A DNA stretch of 64,000 nt from CALODP01 sp942492055 (GCA_942492055.1 CALODP010000001.1:207882-271881), one strand, 5' to 3'; counted from the first letter of the stretch, positions 26,625 to 35,314 are shown. Made by a program: numbers and translations. The notes: generated by a model from the sequence alone, not told the origin.

Positions 26625-28202
26625 CTAAATAGGTAATAGTTCTGTTTCTTTGTCTTTATTTTGAACGATATCTATCAAGAAATTTTTATCGTCTTTATCT
26701 CGGAACTCCACTCTTTTATGGGCTCCACGACTTTCCTCTCGAATAATAGCAGATTTGGCTATAAGATTACATAGCTTGACGAACGACATTAATCTTAATC
26801 CATAGTACTCATTTTTGAGGACTTCAAATTTACTCAAAATATTATCAAATTCCTTTCGTGCGTTTTCCAGATTTTCTTTTGTTCTAACTATTCCGACTTT
26901 TTCGGTTAGAATCTCAGAGATCCTATTTCTACTCTGAACAAACAAATCCTTTTTACTATCATCAACGATCAATTTTTCTGCTGAAAAATCAATTTTGTTA
27001 AAAATATCGGAATCTTTATTCATCTCATACGCATGTAAAACGGATCGACGACCGAAAACCAGACATTCCAAAAGAGAATTACTGGCCAACCTATTTGCCC
27101 CATGAACTCCTGTGCATGATACTTCACCGCAAGCGTAGAGCCTATCAATATTGGTCTCACCATGCAAACCTGTTTTAATTCCACCAATCATATAATGAGC
27201 CGCAGGAGCTACGGGAATAGGATCGGTAGCAATATCCAACCCATATTTATCAAGCTCTTTTTGAATATTCGAAAATCTTTTTCTAATTCTCTCTTTATCC
27301 AGATGATCTAAAGTGAGAAAAAGTTGATTTCCCTTTTCTTTTAATTGCTTATGCATTTCGAAGGCAACAATATCGCGGGGAGCTAATTCGGCAAGCTCAT
27401 GCTTATCTTTCATAAACCTTTCACCATGCGAATTAATCAAATAAGCTCCTTCACCTCTAACGGCCTCACTTATCAAGAAAGTGGCCTTAGTATTTGTAAC
27501 GAGTGATGACGGGTGAAATTGAATCATCTCCATATTCGCCACATCCGCACCAGCCTCATAAGCAAGAATAATTCCGTCACCGGTTGAGGAATGCGGATTT
27601 GTTGTTCTGGAATATATTCCTGAAGCACCGCCTGTAGCAATTATTGTAGCTTTTGCAAAAAACGAATCTGTTTTCTTACTGTCAATGTTATAAGAAACCA
27701 AGCCATAACATGTTTTCCCCTTTGTAATTAGACTGAAAACATGTTCTTTTTCGTAAATGTCTATATTCTTGTTTTCACGAACTTTCGAAATAAGAAATTT
27801 AATAATCTCCCTACCTGTCGCGTCGCCGGCAGCATGAAGAACTCTTCTGTGAGAATGACTTCCCTCCAACCCGAGAGCTATTTTTCCGTTCTCTTTATCG
27901 AACTCCATACCAAGATTAATCAAATCAAATATTCTTTCTTTTCCTTCTTCTACCAATATCTTTACAGAATCTTTATGGCATAATCCGGCCCCGGCCTTTA
28001 ACGTATCCGCAAATTGATAATCAGGTGAATCTTCCGGATCAATTGCAGCCGCTATTCCTCCCTGAGCCCAATAAGAATTACTAACATCTAATGTTGATTT
28101 CGTAACCAGTGCAACTTTACCCAAAGCTGACGCATGAATCGCAGCGCTTAACCCTGCCAATCCGCTTCCTAATACCAAAAAATCGTAACTAAACTCGTCC
28201 AT
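26625..28202 (-). CDS. nadB: L-aspartate oxidase
   Basis: 525 residues. This FAD enzyme oxidises aspartate to iminoaspartate, the first step of de novo NAD synthesis. The FAD-binding GSGLAGLSAAIHAS is at 12-25, followed by YWAQGGIAAAIDPEDS; the active-site region shows MEMIQFHPSSL, SEAVRGEGAYLIN and GEVSCTGVHGANRLASNSLLE (split). The C-terminal helical domain resembles that of fumarate reductase. It is the first gene of nadB-nadC-nadA. No Shine-Dalgarno sequence is obvious. No NadR or NiaR site was recognised upstream. Confidence 0.97.
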   Translation of the reverse strand: MDEFSYDFLVLGSGLAGLSAAIHASALGKVALVTKSTLDVSNSYWAQGGIAAAIDPEDSPDYQFADTLKAGAGLCHKDSVKILVEEGKERIFDLINLGMEFDKENGKIALGLEGSHSHRRVLHAAGDATGREIIKFLISKVRENKNIDIYEKEHVFSLITKGKTCYGLVSYNIDSKKTDSFFAKATIIATGGASGIYSRTTNPHSSTGDGIILAYEAGADVANMEMIQFHPSSLVTNTKATFLISEAVRGEGAYLINSHGERFMKDKHELAELAPRDIVAFEMHKQLKEKGNQLFLTLDHLDKERIRKRFSNIQKELDKYGLDIATDPIPVAPAAHYMIGGIKTGLHGETNIDRLYACGEVSCTGVHGANRLASNSLLECLVFGRRSVLHAYEMNKDSDIFNKIDFSAEKLIVDDSKKDLFVQSRNRISEILTEKVGIVRTKENLENARKEFDNILSKFEVLKNEYYGLRLMSFVKLCNLIAKSAIIREESRGAHKRVEFRDKDDKNFLIDIVQNKDKETELLPI

Positions 28203-28257
28203 GATAATTATTTGTTTTATTTAAACATTCGTGATATTTCATTTTATCAAGCTATCG

Positions 28258-28692
28258 TTAATACTTTTCCAACACTCTTTTTTCCATAATCTTTTCGGGT
28301 GTTTTCGAAACCACAAAACCGTACTTTTTATACAATCCGTGAGCATCTTTTGTTTTTAGCATCCATCCTCGAATTTTTTGCAACTCAGGATTCCCCAGAA
28401 TAAACTCAACTAGCTTCTTTGAATATCCTTTACCTCGATACTCCTCAGTAATAAATACATCGGCTAGAAAAGCAAAGGTGGCATAATCGGTTACGACTTT
28501 GGCAAAACCAATCTGTTTATCATTTAAATACATTCCATAACACAACGAATTTTCAATTGATTTTGTTACTATCTCGAGAGGTATATTTTTTGCCCAGTAT
28601 GAGGATGCTAGAAAAGAGTGAATCACGTTTAAGTCCAATAGAGACTTATCATTACTGATTTTGTATTCTTCAGTTATTTTTTCGTGTCGCAT
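28258..28692 (-). CDS. GNAT-family N-acetyltransferase
   Basis: 144 residues from ATG 28692. The longer open frame upstream would add a 39-residue hydrophobic stretch that overlaps the divergent promoter region and has no counterpart in the family, so I reject it. The acetyl-CoA-binding motif A shows as FITEEYRGKGYSKKLVEFIL, preceded by a strand (TFAFLADV) typical of GNAT proteins. The substrate is not deducible. It lies 55 nt upstream of nadB on the same strand and may share its transcript. Confidence 0.85.
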   Translation of the reverse strand: MRHEKITEEYKISNDKSLLDLNVIHSFLASSYWAKNIPLEIVTKSIENSLCYGMYLNDKQIGFAKVVTDYATFAFLADVFITEEYRGKGYSKKLVEFILGNPELQKIRGWMLKTKDAHGLYKKYGFVVSKTPEKIMEKRVLEKY

Positions 28693-28795
28693 TTTGCGCT
28701 CAAATAAAATGAAAAAATTATTGTACAAAATTATGCAACTAATAAATAAATAATTGGATAAATTTGGATGTTTTTCAAAATAAGAGAAGAATAGA

Positions 28796-29134
28796 ATGAA
28801 TAAAATCATAGAAATTTCTTCAACGGATGAATTTCTAACGTTTATTGAAGATAATCAGGCTTGTGCCATCTATTTTAGTGGTGAGAATTGTAGCGTTTGC
28901 AAAGCCTTGAAACCAAAACTTATAGAGCTATTCCAAAGTAGATACACAAAGATAGCTGTCGGGATTGTGGAAACAGAAAACTCTCAGGAAATCGCTTCGC
29001 AGAACTCTATATTTACAATTCCTACATTACTAATCTTCTTTAATGGTTCCGAATTTATAAGAAAATCCAGAACCATCAGTATTCATGAGTTGGAAAAGGA
29101 AGTAGACAGACCCTATGAATTGTTATTCGGGTAA
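28796..29134 (+). CDS. Thioredoxin-like protein with CSVC active site
   Basis: 112 residues, thioredoxin fold, cytoplasmic (no signal peptide). The redox motif is C-S-V-C (ENCSVCKALKPKL, about 32-44) instead of the classical WCGPC. The cis-proline loop FTIPTLLIFFNG lies near 75-86. It resembles the YtpP/'co-chaperone-like' thioredoxins of this group. It is divergent from the GNAT gene, and its stop directly abuts the 3' end of the convergent FAH-family gene (29135). Confidence 0.85.
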   Translation: MNKIIEISSTDEFLTFIEDNQACAIYFSGENCSVCKALKPKLIELFQSRYTKIAVGIVETENSQEIASQNSIFTIPTLLIFFNGSEFIRKSRTISIHELEKEVDRPYELLFG

Positions 29135-29791
29135 TTAAACTATCTTCGTCTCAATTTCTCCTATATGTTCAATGCCGCCGGTAATTAAGTCCCCTCTTTC
29201 CACCTTACCGACACCGGCAGGAGTCCCCGTAAAAATCAAATCCCCTTTTTCCAAAGTCATTTTTTCGGAGATATATTGAACTAAGTCAGCCGGAGAAAAA
29301 ATCATTTTGTCCAGAGTTTCACTCTGTCTGATTTTTCCATTCACTTTGCAAAATATTCTCTCTTTCTGTTTTAAATTGTACTCCGTTCTAGATTTAAAAT
29401 CCGATATAAAAGCGGAAGTATCGAATACTTTTGATATTGTCCACGGAACTCCTTTAGCACTCTCCTTTCTTTGAATATCTCTTAAGGTCATATCCAAACC
29501 AACAGCGTAACCGATTATTACTTCATCGGCTTCTTCGATACTTGCGTTTTTGACACTCTCTCCGATTAGTAACACAAGCTCTATTTCATGATGAAGTTCT
29601 TCGGAATAATCCGGATGTATTACCTCCTCACCTGAAAAAGCAAGACAAGTTGCTGTTTTCAGAAATATCAATGGTTCAGTAGGAAGCTCGCTTCCTAATT
29701 CCTTTGCATGATCGGAATAATTCCTTCCGACACAAACAATTTTACCAACGGATATTTCTTCTCCCGCATTCCCTAATTTCAATGTTTTCAT
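29135..29791 (-). CDS. Fumarylacetoacetate hydrolase family protein
   Basis: 218 residues. A small single-domain member of the FAH superfamily, whose members hydrolyse or decarboxylate 2-oxo acids such as acylpyruvates or oxaloacetate. The start GKIVCVGRNYSDHAKELG is typical. The metal ligands are in LHHEIELVLLIG (E..E) and the VGLDMTLRD block. The C-terminal GDLIFTGTPAGVGKVERGD is also diagnostic. AGGAG lies 7 nt upstream of the ATG. It follows oxyR closely (12 nt), so the two may be one transcript. The exact substrate is open. Confidence 0.9.
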   Translation of the reverse strand: MKTLKLGNAGEEISVGKIVCVGRNYSDHAKELGSELPTEPLIFLKTATCLAFSGEEVIHPDYSEELHHEIELVLLIGESVKNASIEEADEVIIGYAVGLDMTLRDIQRKESAKGVPWTISKVFDTSAFISDFKSRTEYNLKQKERIFCKVNGKIRQSETLDKMIFSPADLVQYISEKMTLEKGDLIFTGTPAGVGKVERGDLITGGIEHIGEIETKIV

Positions 29792-29803
29792 GAGTTACTC
29801 CTA

Positions 29804-30757
29804 TTAGAAATCTCTTAACTCAACAACATAACTATTTTTCTTTTCCAATAGTTCAGAAGGAATTGATTCCTTTATAACTTCAACCAATCTTTTGATGATA
29901 TGCCTCTTCAGAAACTCTCTTTGATAAACTATACTTATCTCTCTTTTGGGAACAGGATTTTTAAAATCTCTTACAAATTTTTCTCTCTTTGTATCTTTCA
30001 ATCCTATAGCCAATAAATATGGTATTAAAGTCATACCTAAGTCATTTTCTACTAATTTCATTAAGGTTTCCAGAGTACTACCTTCGAAATCCAATCGATG
30101 ATCTCTTTCTTTTGTTTTATCAACAAGACTATGACAAATATTCACAATCTGATCTCTAAAACAATGTCCGTCACGCAAAAGCCAAATATCCTTGATATCC
30201 AACTCTTCCGCCGAAATCTTTTTTTTCTTAAAAAGTCTGTGGTTTTCACTTATGTAACCAAGAAATGGTTCATAATATAGAGGTTGTTCCGTAATATCAT
30301 TCAGATGAAGAGGAGTGGCCAATATCCCCCCGTCAATTTCATCCTTTCTCAGCATGTCAATTATCTCATCTGTCTGAAGTTCTTCAATTCTTAATTCTAA
30401 TTCCGGATAAAGATCTACAAAATTCTTTACAAAATGAGGAACCAGAAACGGGGCAATTGTAGGGATAATACCAAGCTTAAATGTTCCCTTCAATGCAGTC
30501 GATTCGGCCTGTATCATATCATTTATCTTAGTACTCTCTCTTAATACATGCCTTGCCTGATCAATAATTTTTTTCCCTATCTCAGTAACAGTAACCGGCT
30601 GTTTGCTTCTGTCAAAAAGTAATACTCCTAATTCCGATTCGGCTTTTTGAATTTGCATACTTAATGTTGGCTGAGTTACAAAACAATTTTCAGCAGCTTT
30701 CGCAAAACTCCCGTAATTAGAAACCGCAACTATGTACTGCATCTGTACTAATGTCAT
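29804..30757 (-). CDS. oxyR: Hydrogen-peroxide-responsive LysR-type regulator OxyR
   Basis: 317 residues. An N-terminal LysR helix-turn-helix (YGSFAKAAENCFVTQPTLSMQIQKAE, split, about 15-40) is followed by a periplasmic-binding-like sensor domain. The redox pair is present: LRDGHCFRDQIVNIC places two cysteines nine residues apart, as in OxyR Cys199 and Cys208. It is divergent from ahpC across a 114-bp promoter region, the classical arrangement, and an operator-like pattern lies in that gap. It likely activates ahpC-ahpD under peroxide. Confidence 0.93.
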   Translation of the reverse strand: MTLVQMQYIVAVSNYGSFAKAAENCFVTQPTLSMQIQKAESELGVLLFDRSKQPVTVTEIGKKIIDQARHVLRESTKINDMIQAESTALKGTFKLGIIPTIAPFLVPHFVKNFVDLYPELELRIEELQTDEIIDMLRKDEIDGGILATPLHLNDITEQPLYYEPFLGYISENHRLFKKKKISAEELDIKDIWLLRDGHCFRDQIVNICHSLVDKTKERDHRLDFEGSTLETLMKLVENDLGMTLIPYLLAIGLKDTKREKFVRDFKNPVPKREISIVYQREFLKRHIIKRLVEVIKESIPSELLEKKNSYVVELRDF

Positions 30758-30766
30758 TTGATTCCT

Positions 30767-30802
30767 ATAAATTTTGTCTATGGTTTCATAAAAATAATCG
30801 AT
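30767..30802. promoter_or_regulatory. Candidate OxyR operator
   Basis: Four quarter sites resemble the ATAG-N7-CTAT tetramer: ATAA (30767), CTAT (30778), ATAA (30788) and CGAT (30799). Spacing is 7, 6 and 7 nt against the usual 7, 7 and 7. It lies between oxyR and ahpC. The match is imperfect, so this is a suggestion only. Confidence 0.33.
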
Positions 30803-30871
30803 TTGATTTATAATTACAACCGGGATATTTTGCTACCATAAAAACTATCACACAAAACAACGGAGTTAAAC

Positions 30872-31414
30872 ATGTTAGCATTAGGAAAACAATTCCCGGA
30901 ATTTAAGAAAGTATCTGTAGTATCCTTGGAAAAGGGTCAGGAGTTTATGGAAGTATCTTCCGAAGATCACAAGAAGAATAACCAGTGGATGGTAATGTTT
31001 TGGTATCCGAAAGATTTTACTTTTGTCTGTCCTACTGAAATTGCAGAGTTTAACAATAATTACGACGAGTTCAGAGACAGGGATACGCAACTAATCGGGG
31101 CTTCAACAGATAGCGAGTTTGTTCATTTGGCTTGGAGAAGAGATCATGATGATTTGAGAAATCTGAAATTCCCTCTTCTGGCAGATACTTCTAAGTCATT
31201 GGCCGAAGATTTGGGAATTCTCGAAGAGAATGAAAAAGTCGCTTACAGAGTTACATACATTGTCGATCCGGATGGCGTAATTCGATGGGTCAGTGCTAAT
31301 GATCTCTCGGTAGGACGAAATGTAAAGGAAGTTTTAAGAGTATTGGACGCATTACAAACCGATGAACTATGTCCATGCAATTGGGAAAAAGGAGAAGATA
31401 CATTACACGTCTGA
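30872..31414 (+). CDS. ahpC: Alkyl hydroperoxide reductase C-type peroxiredoxin
   Basis: 180 residues. The peroxidatic cysteine is in FTFVCPTEIAEF near residue 54. The C-terminal DELCPCNWEKGED contains a CxC pair. This matches AhpC of the type reduced by AhpD rather than by AhpF. GGAG lies 7 nt before the ATG. It is divergent from oxyR and is followed after 24 nt by the AhpD-like gene, its probable electron donor. Confidence 0.94.
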   Translation: MLALGKQFPEFKKVSVVSLEKGQEFMEVSSEDHKKNNQWMVMFWYPKDFTFVCPTEIAEFNNNYDEFRDRDTQLIGASTDSEFVHLAWRRDHDDLRNLKFPLLADTSKSLAEDLGILEENEKVAYRVTYIVDPDGVIRWVSANDLSVGRNVKEVLRVLDALQTDELCPCNWEKGEDTLHV

Positions 31415-31438
31415 TAATTGATAAATGAGGGTGAAATA

Positions 31439-32014
31439 ATGATAGAGACAAAAATAGATCTGCTAAAAGATTTGGGAATTTCAAAAGACTATTCTTCCGA
31501 ATCCCTTGATAAACTGGTTGAAGGAGAAAGTAAATATCTGCGTGACCTTAGAATAAACTACAAAAACGGAGTTAACACAGATAACCTTTCTCCTAAAGAA
31601 GCATATTTAACAGCGTTGGCAATTGCCGTAAACGAAAAGAATAATATCTTGATAAAAGGCTTTACAAAACTGGCAGAAGAAAACGAAGCTACAAAAGAAG
31701 AAATAGCGGAAGCACACGCATGTACTTCGCTTCTATCTGTAAATAATGTCTTCTACAGATTCAGGCATTTTGCGGCAAAGGATTCCTATAACTCAATGCC
31801 GGCAAGAATTAAAATGAACATAATGATGCGTCCGGTACTAGGGAAAGAACTATTCGAACTGATTAGTCTAGCAGTATCGGCAGTAAATGGTTGCGAGAGT
31901 TGTGTAAAATCTCACGAAGCGTCTCTCGTAAATATGGGCACAAAAGAGGAAAGAATATTCGATGCAGTGAGGCTTGCTGCAATAATAAGAGGACTATCCC
32001 AAATAGTTAATTAA
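31439..32014 (+). CDS. ahpD: AhpD-like alkylhydroperoxidase (carboxymuconolactone decarboxylase fold)
   Basis: 191 residues from the ATG at 31439, which has GAGGGTG at the correct distance; the TTG seven codons earlier is not needed. The redox motif is NGCESCVKSHEASL, a C-x2-C followed by the proton-relay His three residues later, as in AhpD. It probably passes electrons to the neighbouring AhpC, possibly from a lipoylated E2-type protein. It is the last gene of the peroxide-response unit, with a terminator immediately downstream. Confidence 0.92.
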   Translation: MIETKIDLLKDLGISKDYSSESLDKLVEGESKYLRDLRINYKNGVNTDNLSPKEAYLTALAIAVNEKNNILIKGFTKLAEENEATKEEIAEAHACTSLLSVNNVFYRFRHFAAKDSYNSMPARIKMNIMMRPVLGKELFELISLAVSAVNGCESCVKSHEASLVNMGTKEERIFDAVRLAAIIRGLSQIVN

Positions 32015-32018
32015 AATA

Positions 32019-32050
32019 ACCCTCCGTTCAGGCGGAGGGTCCTTCCTTTC
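32019..32050 (+). terminator. Terminator after ahpD
   Basis: ACCCTCCG (32019-32026) pairs perfectly with CGGAGGGT (32033-32040), followed by a pyrimidine-rich CCTTCCTTTCT tail. It lies 5 nt after the ahpD stop. Confidence 0.85.
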
Positions 32051-32094
32051 TATTCCGGTTTATTTATATTTGTCAGAACAAATTCGAGATTGTG

Positions 32095-32685
32095 ATGAAA
32101 GAAATGTGGGACAAAAGATATTCGACGGATGAGTATCTATACGGAATTTCTCCGAATCAATACTTTAAAGAAGAACTTAACAAACTTGCTCCGGGAAGAT
32201 TATTACTTCTGGGAGAAGGAGAGGGGCGCAACGCAGTTTATGCGGCAACTCAAGGATGGATTGTGGACGCAGTAGATTTCAGTTCAATCGGAAAAGAAAA
32301 AGCCGAAAACCTGGCTAAAGACCATGGAGTAGAGATAAACTATTACGTAGAAGATGTAACCAAATTTGACACAGAGGAAAGATATGATGCAGTGGGAGTA
32401 ATTTATCTTCACCTTCCACCTGAAGAAAGAGAAGTTGTGCACTCACATGCACAATTATTTCTAAAAAAATCAGGAACGGTTATTCTTGAAGCCTTCTCCA
32501 AAGAACAAATAAAGAACGAATCCGGAGGGCCTCCTAGATTAGATATGCTCTTTTCTCTGGAGGAATTGTTTTCGGATTTCCACAATCTGGATCTAACCAA
32601 CTTCAAACAGTGCAATATATTTCTCTCCGAAAGCCAACAACATAATGGTCACGCTTCTGTGATAAGACTCACAGGAATTAAATAA
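32095..32685 (+). CDS. TehB-type class I SAM-dependent methyltransferase
   Basis: 196 residues from the ATG at 32095 (a GTG lies directly before it). The opening MWDKRYSTDEYLYGISPNQYF and the SAM motif LLLLGEGEGRNAVYAA near 40-55, followed by VDAVDFSS, are typical of the tellurite-resistance TehB-like/thiopurine methyltransferase-like branch. No TehA is present, so tellurite resistance should not be assumed. The substrate is unknown. It stands alone between the ahpD terminator and the TetR operator region. Confidence 0.82.
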   Translation: MKEMWDKRYSTDEYLYGISPNQYFKEELNKLAPGRLLLLGEGEGRNAVYAATQGWIVDAVDFSSIGKEKAENLAKDHGVEINYYVEDVTKFDTEERYDAVGVIYLHLPPEEREVVHSHAQLFLKKSGTVILEAFSKEQIKNESGGPPRLDMLFSLEELFSDFHNLDLTNFKQCNIFLSESQQHNGHASVIRLTGIK

Positions 32686-32699
32686 GATAATTTTTATTT

Positions 32700-32727
32700 G
32701 GAAACTATTCTTGCAAAAATAGTTTCC
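32700..32727. promoter_or_regulatory. TetR-type operator, distal copy
   Basis: GGAAACTATT and AATAGTTTCC are exact inverted repeats forming a 28-bp palindrome with an 8-bp centre. It has the same length and outer half-sites as the palindrome at 32740-32767 and lies just upstream of a TetR gene. Operator function is inferred. Confidence 0.72.
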
Positions 32728-32739
32728 TTTTGCTACTTT

Positions 32740-32767
32740 GGAAACTTAATAAACAAAAATAGTTTCC
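32740..32767. promoter_or_regulatory. TetR-type operator, proximal copy, adjoining the start codon
   Basis: GGAAACT (32740-32746) and AGTTTCC (32761-32767) are inverted repeats in a second 28-bp palindrome. Its right half CAAAAATAGTTTCC is identical to that of the distal copy. It ends 1 nt before the ATG of the TetR gene, so binding here would block transcription or the ribosome-binding area. There is no separate Shine-Dalgarno sequence. Confidence 0.72.
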
Positions 32768-32768
32768 A

Positions 32769-33380
32769 ATGAACCAAGAAAAAGAAAAAATAATACGATT
32801 TGCTACCGAAAGATTCTTTACTCACGGAATTCAAAAAACCTCAATGGATGAACTCGCCCGTGAAATGAAAATCAGCAAAAAAACCATTTACAAATATTTC
32901 CCTTCGAAATATGATCTCGTTGACAAAGTAACCGATTGCCTCATGTTCGGAATAAGAAATTCCATAAGAGAAATTGTTGTTAACGAAGAAAACCCGGTAA
33001 AAGTCTTTCATCTTATTGGGGTACAGCTTATTAAAACACTTATGAAAGTTTCCGAAAGATGGCTGGACGATCTAAGAATTCACTACTACGATATTTGGCT
33101 TAAGATTGATGATTTTAGGGAAAAGAACGCACTTCAAAATCTGGGGTTAACGATAGAGAAAGGGAAACAACACGGATACTTTTTAGACAAGCCAACCCCT
33201 ATTATTCTTTCAACTGTTATTGCAGGAATAAGAGCGGTGATAAATCCCGACTTTATTCTTAATAATAAATTTTCAGCGCACGAAGCGGCTCAAACAGTTT
33301 TGTTGATTATTATCAACGGAATATTAACACCAAAAGGTAGAAGAATTTTTCAAAAACTTAATGCCGGACAAGAATTATGA
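32769..33380 (+). CDS. TetR/AcrR-family transcriptional regulator
   Basis: 203 residues. The N-terminal helix-turn-helix (IRFATERFFTHGIQKTSMDE, then MKISKKTIYKYFPSKYDLVDK) is typical. The C-terminal ligand domain is helical and not assignable. Two matching 28-bp palindromes overlap its promoter, so it probably represses itself and the exporter genes behind it; its stop overlaps the HlyD ATG by 4 nt. Its position parallels CecR/YbiH, which controls ybhGFSR in enterobacteria. Confidence 0.92.
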   Translation: MNQEKEKIIRFATERFFTHGIQKTSMDELAREMKISKKTIYKYFPSKYDLVDKVTDCLMFGIRNSIREIVVNEENPVKVFHLIGVQLIKTLMKVSERWLDDLRIHYYDIWLKIDDFREKNALQNLGLTIEKGKQHGYFLDKPTPIILSTVIAGIRAVINPDFILNNKFSAHEAAQTVLLIIINGILTPKGRRIFQKLNAGQEL

Positions 33381-34354
33381 AAAAAATATTGTTTACCCTC
33401 TTTGCCATAATAATGATAGGAGTAATCGGATGCGGAAACAATAACGATTCCGAATTTATTGAGGAATCCGGTACGATTGAGATGACAAATATCATTCTAA
33501 GCTCTCAGGTGAATGGCAAAATAGATAGTATCCTTTTCGAAGAAGGAGATATGGTAGCCAAGGGAGATACTATATTAATAATAGATCATGAACTGCTCGA
33601 TATCCAATTGAGACAAGCGAAAGGCGCAAGAGATATAGCGAAAGCACAATATGATCTGATAACAAAAGGAGCGCGAAAAGAGGATATATCACAAGCCCGC
33701 GAAGCATTTAACCAGGCAAATGTAAACTTTACGTTAGCTCAAAAAGATAAAGAACGTTATGAGAGTTTGTTAAAAACGAAAACAATAACGGAAAAACAAT
33801 ACGAAGCTGTTGTCGCGCAATTTGATATAGCCGAAGCCAAAGTAAACGCCGCGAAAGAAAACCTGAGAAAAGTAAACTCCTATTTCCGTCCGGAAGAAAA
33901 AGCTCAGGCCGTAGCCGGATTACAACAAAGCGAAGCAAATGTTGACTTGATAAAGAAAAACATTCGGGATTGCTACGTCAAGGCTCCTATTAAAGGACAA
34001 GTGATAAAACAATTTGTGGAAAAAGGGGAAACGGTATCTTACCTCTCTTCGCTGATAAAAATCAGTGATCTTTCCGAAGCGGAGATGTATGTCTACATAT
34101 CAGAAAAAGATTTGGGAAAAGTAAAACTCGGGCAAAGAGCCGAAATATCAACAGATAGCTATCCCGATAAGAAATATTCGGGAAGAGTAATCTTCATCTC
34201 ATCCGAAGCCGAATTTACTCCGAAAAATATTCAAACAAAAGACGAACGAACAAAACTTGTTTTCGCTACAAAGATTTCTATTCCGAATTCCGACTTTGAA
34301 TTAAAAGCCGGAATGCCGGCCGATACCAAAATATTCCTTAACAAGAATAACTAA
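33377..34354 (+). CDS. HlyD-family membrane fusion protein (YbhG-like lipoprotein)
   Basis: 325 residues. The N-terminus is a lipoprotein signal (IGVIGC, Cys ~19), and a biotinyl-lipoyl-like half follows (ILSSQVNGKIDSILFEEGD, split, near 37-57). A long helical hairpin with DISQAREAFNQANVNF and the second lipoyl half (CYVKAPIKGQVIKQFVEKGE, near 198-217) complete the fold. It should bridge the inner-membrane ABC transporter and TolC. It resembles E. coli YbhG in gene order. It follows the TetR gene with a 4-nt overlap and precedes the first ATPase by 9 nt. Confidence 0.92.
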   Translation: MKKILFTLFAIIMIGVIGCGNNNDSEFIEESGTIEMTNIILSSQVNGKIDSILFEEGDMVAKGDTILIIDHELLDIQLRQAKGARDIAKAQYDLITKGARKEDISQAREAFNQANVNFTLAQKDKERYESLLKTKTITEKQYEAVVAQFDIAEAKVNAAKENLRKVNSYFRPEEKAQAVAGLQQSEANVDLIKKNIRDCYVKAPIKGQVIKQFVEKGETVSYLSSLIKISDLSEAEMYVYISEKDLGKVKLGQRAEISTDSYPDKKYSGRVIFISSEAEFTPKNIQTKDERTKLVFATKISIPNSDFELKAGMPADTKIFLNKNN

Positions 34355-34363
34355 GCGAATAAA

Positions 34364-35278
34364 ATGGAAACAACAATAAAAATAGAAAATCTGGAAAAGT
34401 CCTTCGGAGATGTAAAAGTCGTAAACGGAATATCTCTTTCGGTTAACAAAGGAGAGATGTTCGGACTGGTAGGACCGGATGGCGCCGGTAAAACAACTAC
34501 AATTAGAATATTATGCGGACTCATTTCCGCTAATGCCGGAAACGCGTTCCTTATGAACAAAAACATTTCCGAACAAAAGAAAGAAATTCAGAAAAGCATC
34601 GGATATCTTTCACAAAAATTCAGTCTCTACGGTGATTTGTCGATAGACGAAAATATAGAGTTCTTCGCCGAAATTCATAATGTTAAAAACTACAATGAGC
34701 GCCGAAACGAACTATTGGAGTTTACAAGATTGACTCCTTTCAGAGATCGTTTAGCCGAAAAGCTATCGGGAGGAATGAAGCAAAAACTCGCTTTGGCTTG
34801 TAGCTTAATCCACAAGCCTAAAATCCTATTCCTCGACGAACCGACAACAGGGGTCGATCCTGTTTCTAGAAGAGATTTTTGGAAAATCTTATCCGCGTTG
34901 CAAAAAGAAGGAATCACAATCTTTATGACTACCCCGTATCTCGATGAAGCAGAGAGATGCAACCGTGTTGCTATGATGAATAAGGGAAAAATTATCGCGC
35001 TCAATTCACCTGAGAAAATTAAAAAGGAAATAAACAGAGACGTAATTGAAATCGTGTGCGATCCGATAAAAAAAGCGTTCGCGATAATTAGTAAAATCGA
35101 AACTTACGATACACAAATGTTCGGAGACCGTGTAAACATTGTTGTTCCCGATTTCGAAAAGGATCTTGCCAAAATATCCGAGCTCCTTTCGGCTAATGAA
35201 ATAAAAATTGTATCAACAAGAAAAATAAGTCCTTCCTTGGAAAACGTATTCATTTACAAAATCAAGGAAGCCAGTTAA
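34364..35278 (+). CDS. ABC transporter ATP-binding protein, YbhF N-half-like with degenerate H-loop
   Basis: 304 residues. Walker A is GPDGAGKTT (37-45), signature LSGGMKQKL near 137 and Walker B ILFLDEPTTGVDP. The usual H-loop histidine is replaced by proline (MTTPYLDEAERC), and Walker A has D where most have N. Both features recall the first ABC domain of the fused E. coli YbhF. It probably pairs with the second ATPase at 36646 as an asymmetric dimer, with this site weaker in hydrolysis. Co-transcribed with the HlyD gene. Confidence 0.9.
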   Translation: METTIKIENLEKSFGDVKVVNGISLSVNKGEMFGLVGPDGAGKTTTIRILCGLISANAGNAFLMNKNISEQKKEIQKSIGYLSQKFSLYGDLSIDENIEFFAEIHNVKNYNERRNELLEFTRLTPFRDRLAEKLSGGMKQKLALACSLIHKPKILFLDEPTTGVDPVSRRDFWKILSALQKEGITIFMTTPYLDEAERCNRVAMMNKGKIIALNSPEKIKKEINRDVIEIVCDPIKKAFAIISKIETYDTQMFGDRVNIVVPDFEKDLAKISELLSANEIKIVSTRKISPSLENVFIYKIKEAS

Positions 35279-35314
35279 TAAAAATTTTCCGCATAATATA
35301 TTCGGAACACGAAG

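Noticed and set aside
28693..28809. N-terminal extension of the GNAT gene by 39 residues
   Set aside because: It would cover the divergent promoter, overlap the thioredoxin start and add a hydrophobic stretch not normal for the family. ATG 28692 fits the family.
32095..32685. Tellurite resistance gene
   Set aside because: Only similarity to the TehB methyltransferase fold is seen; TehA and other tellurite genes are absent.
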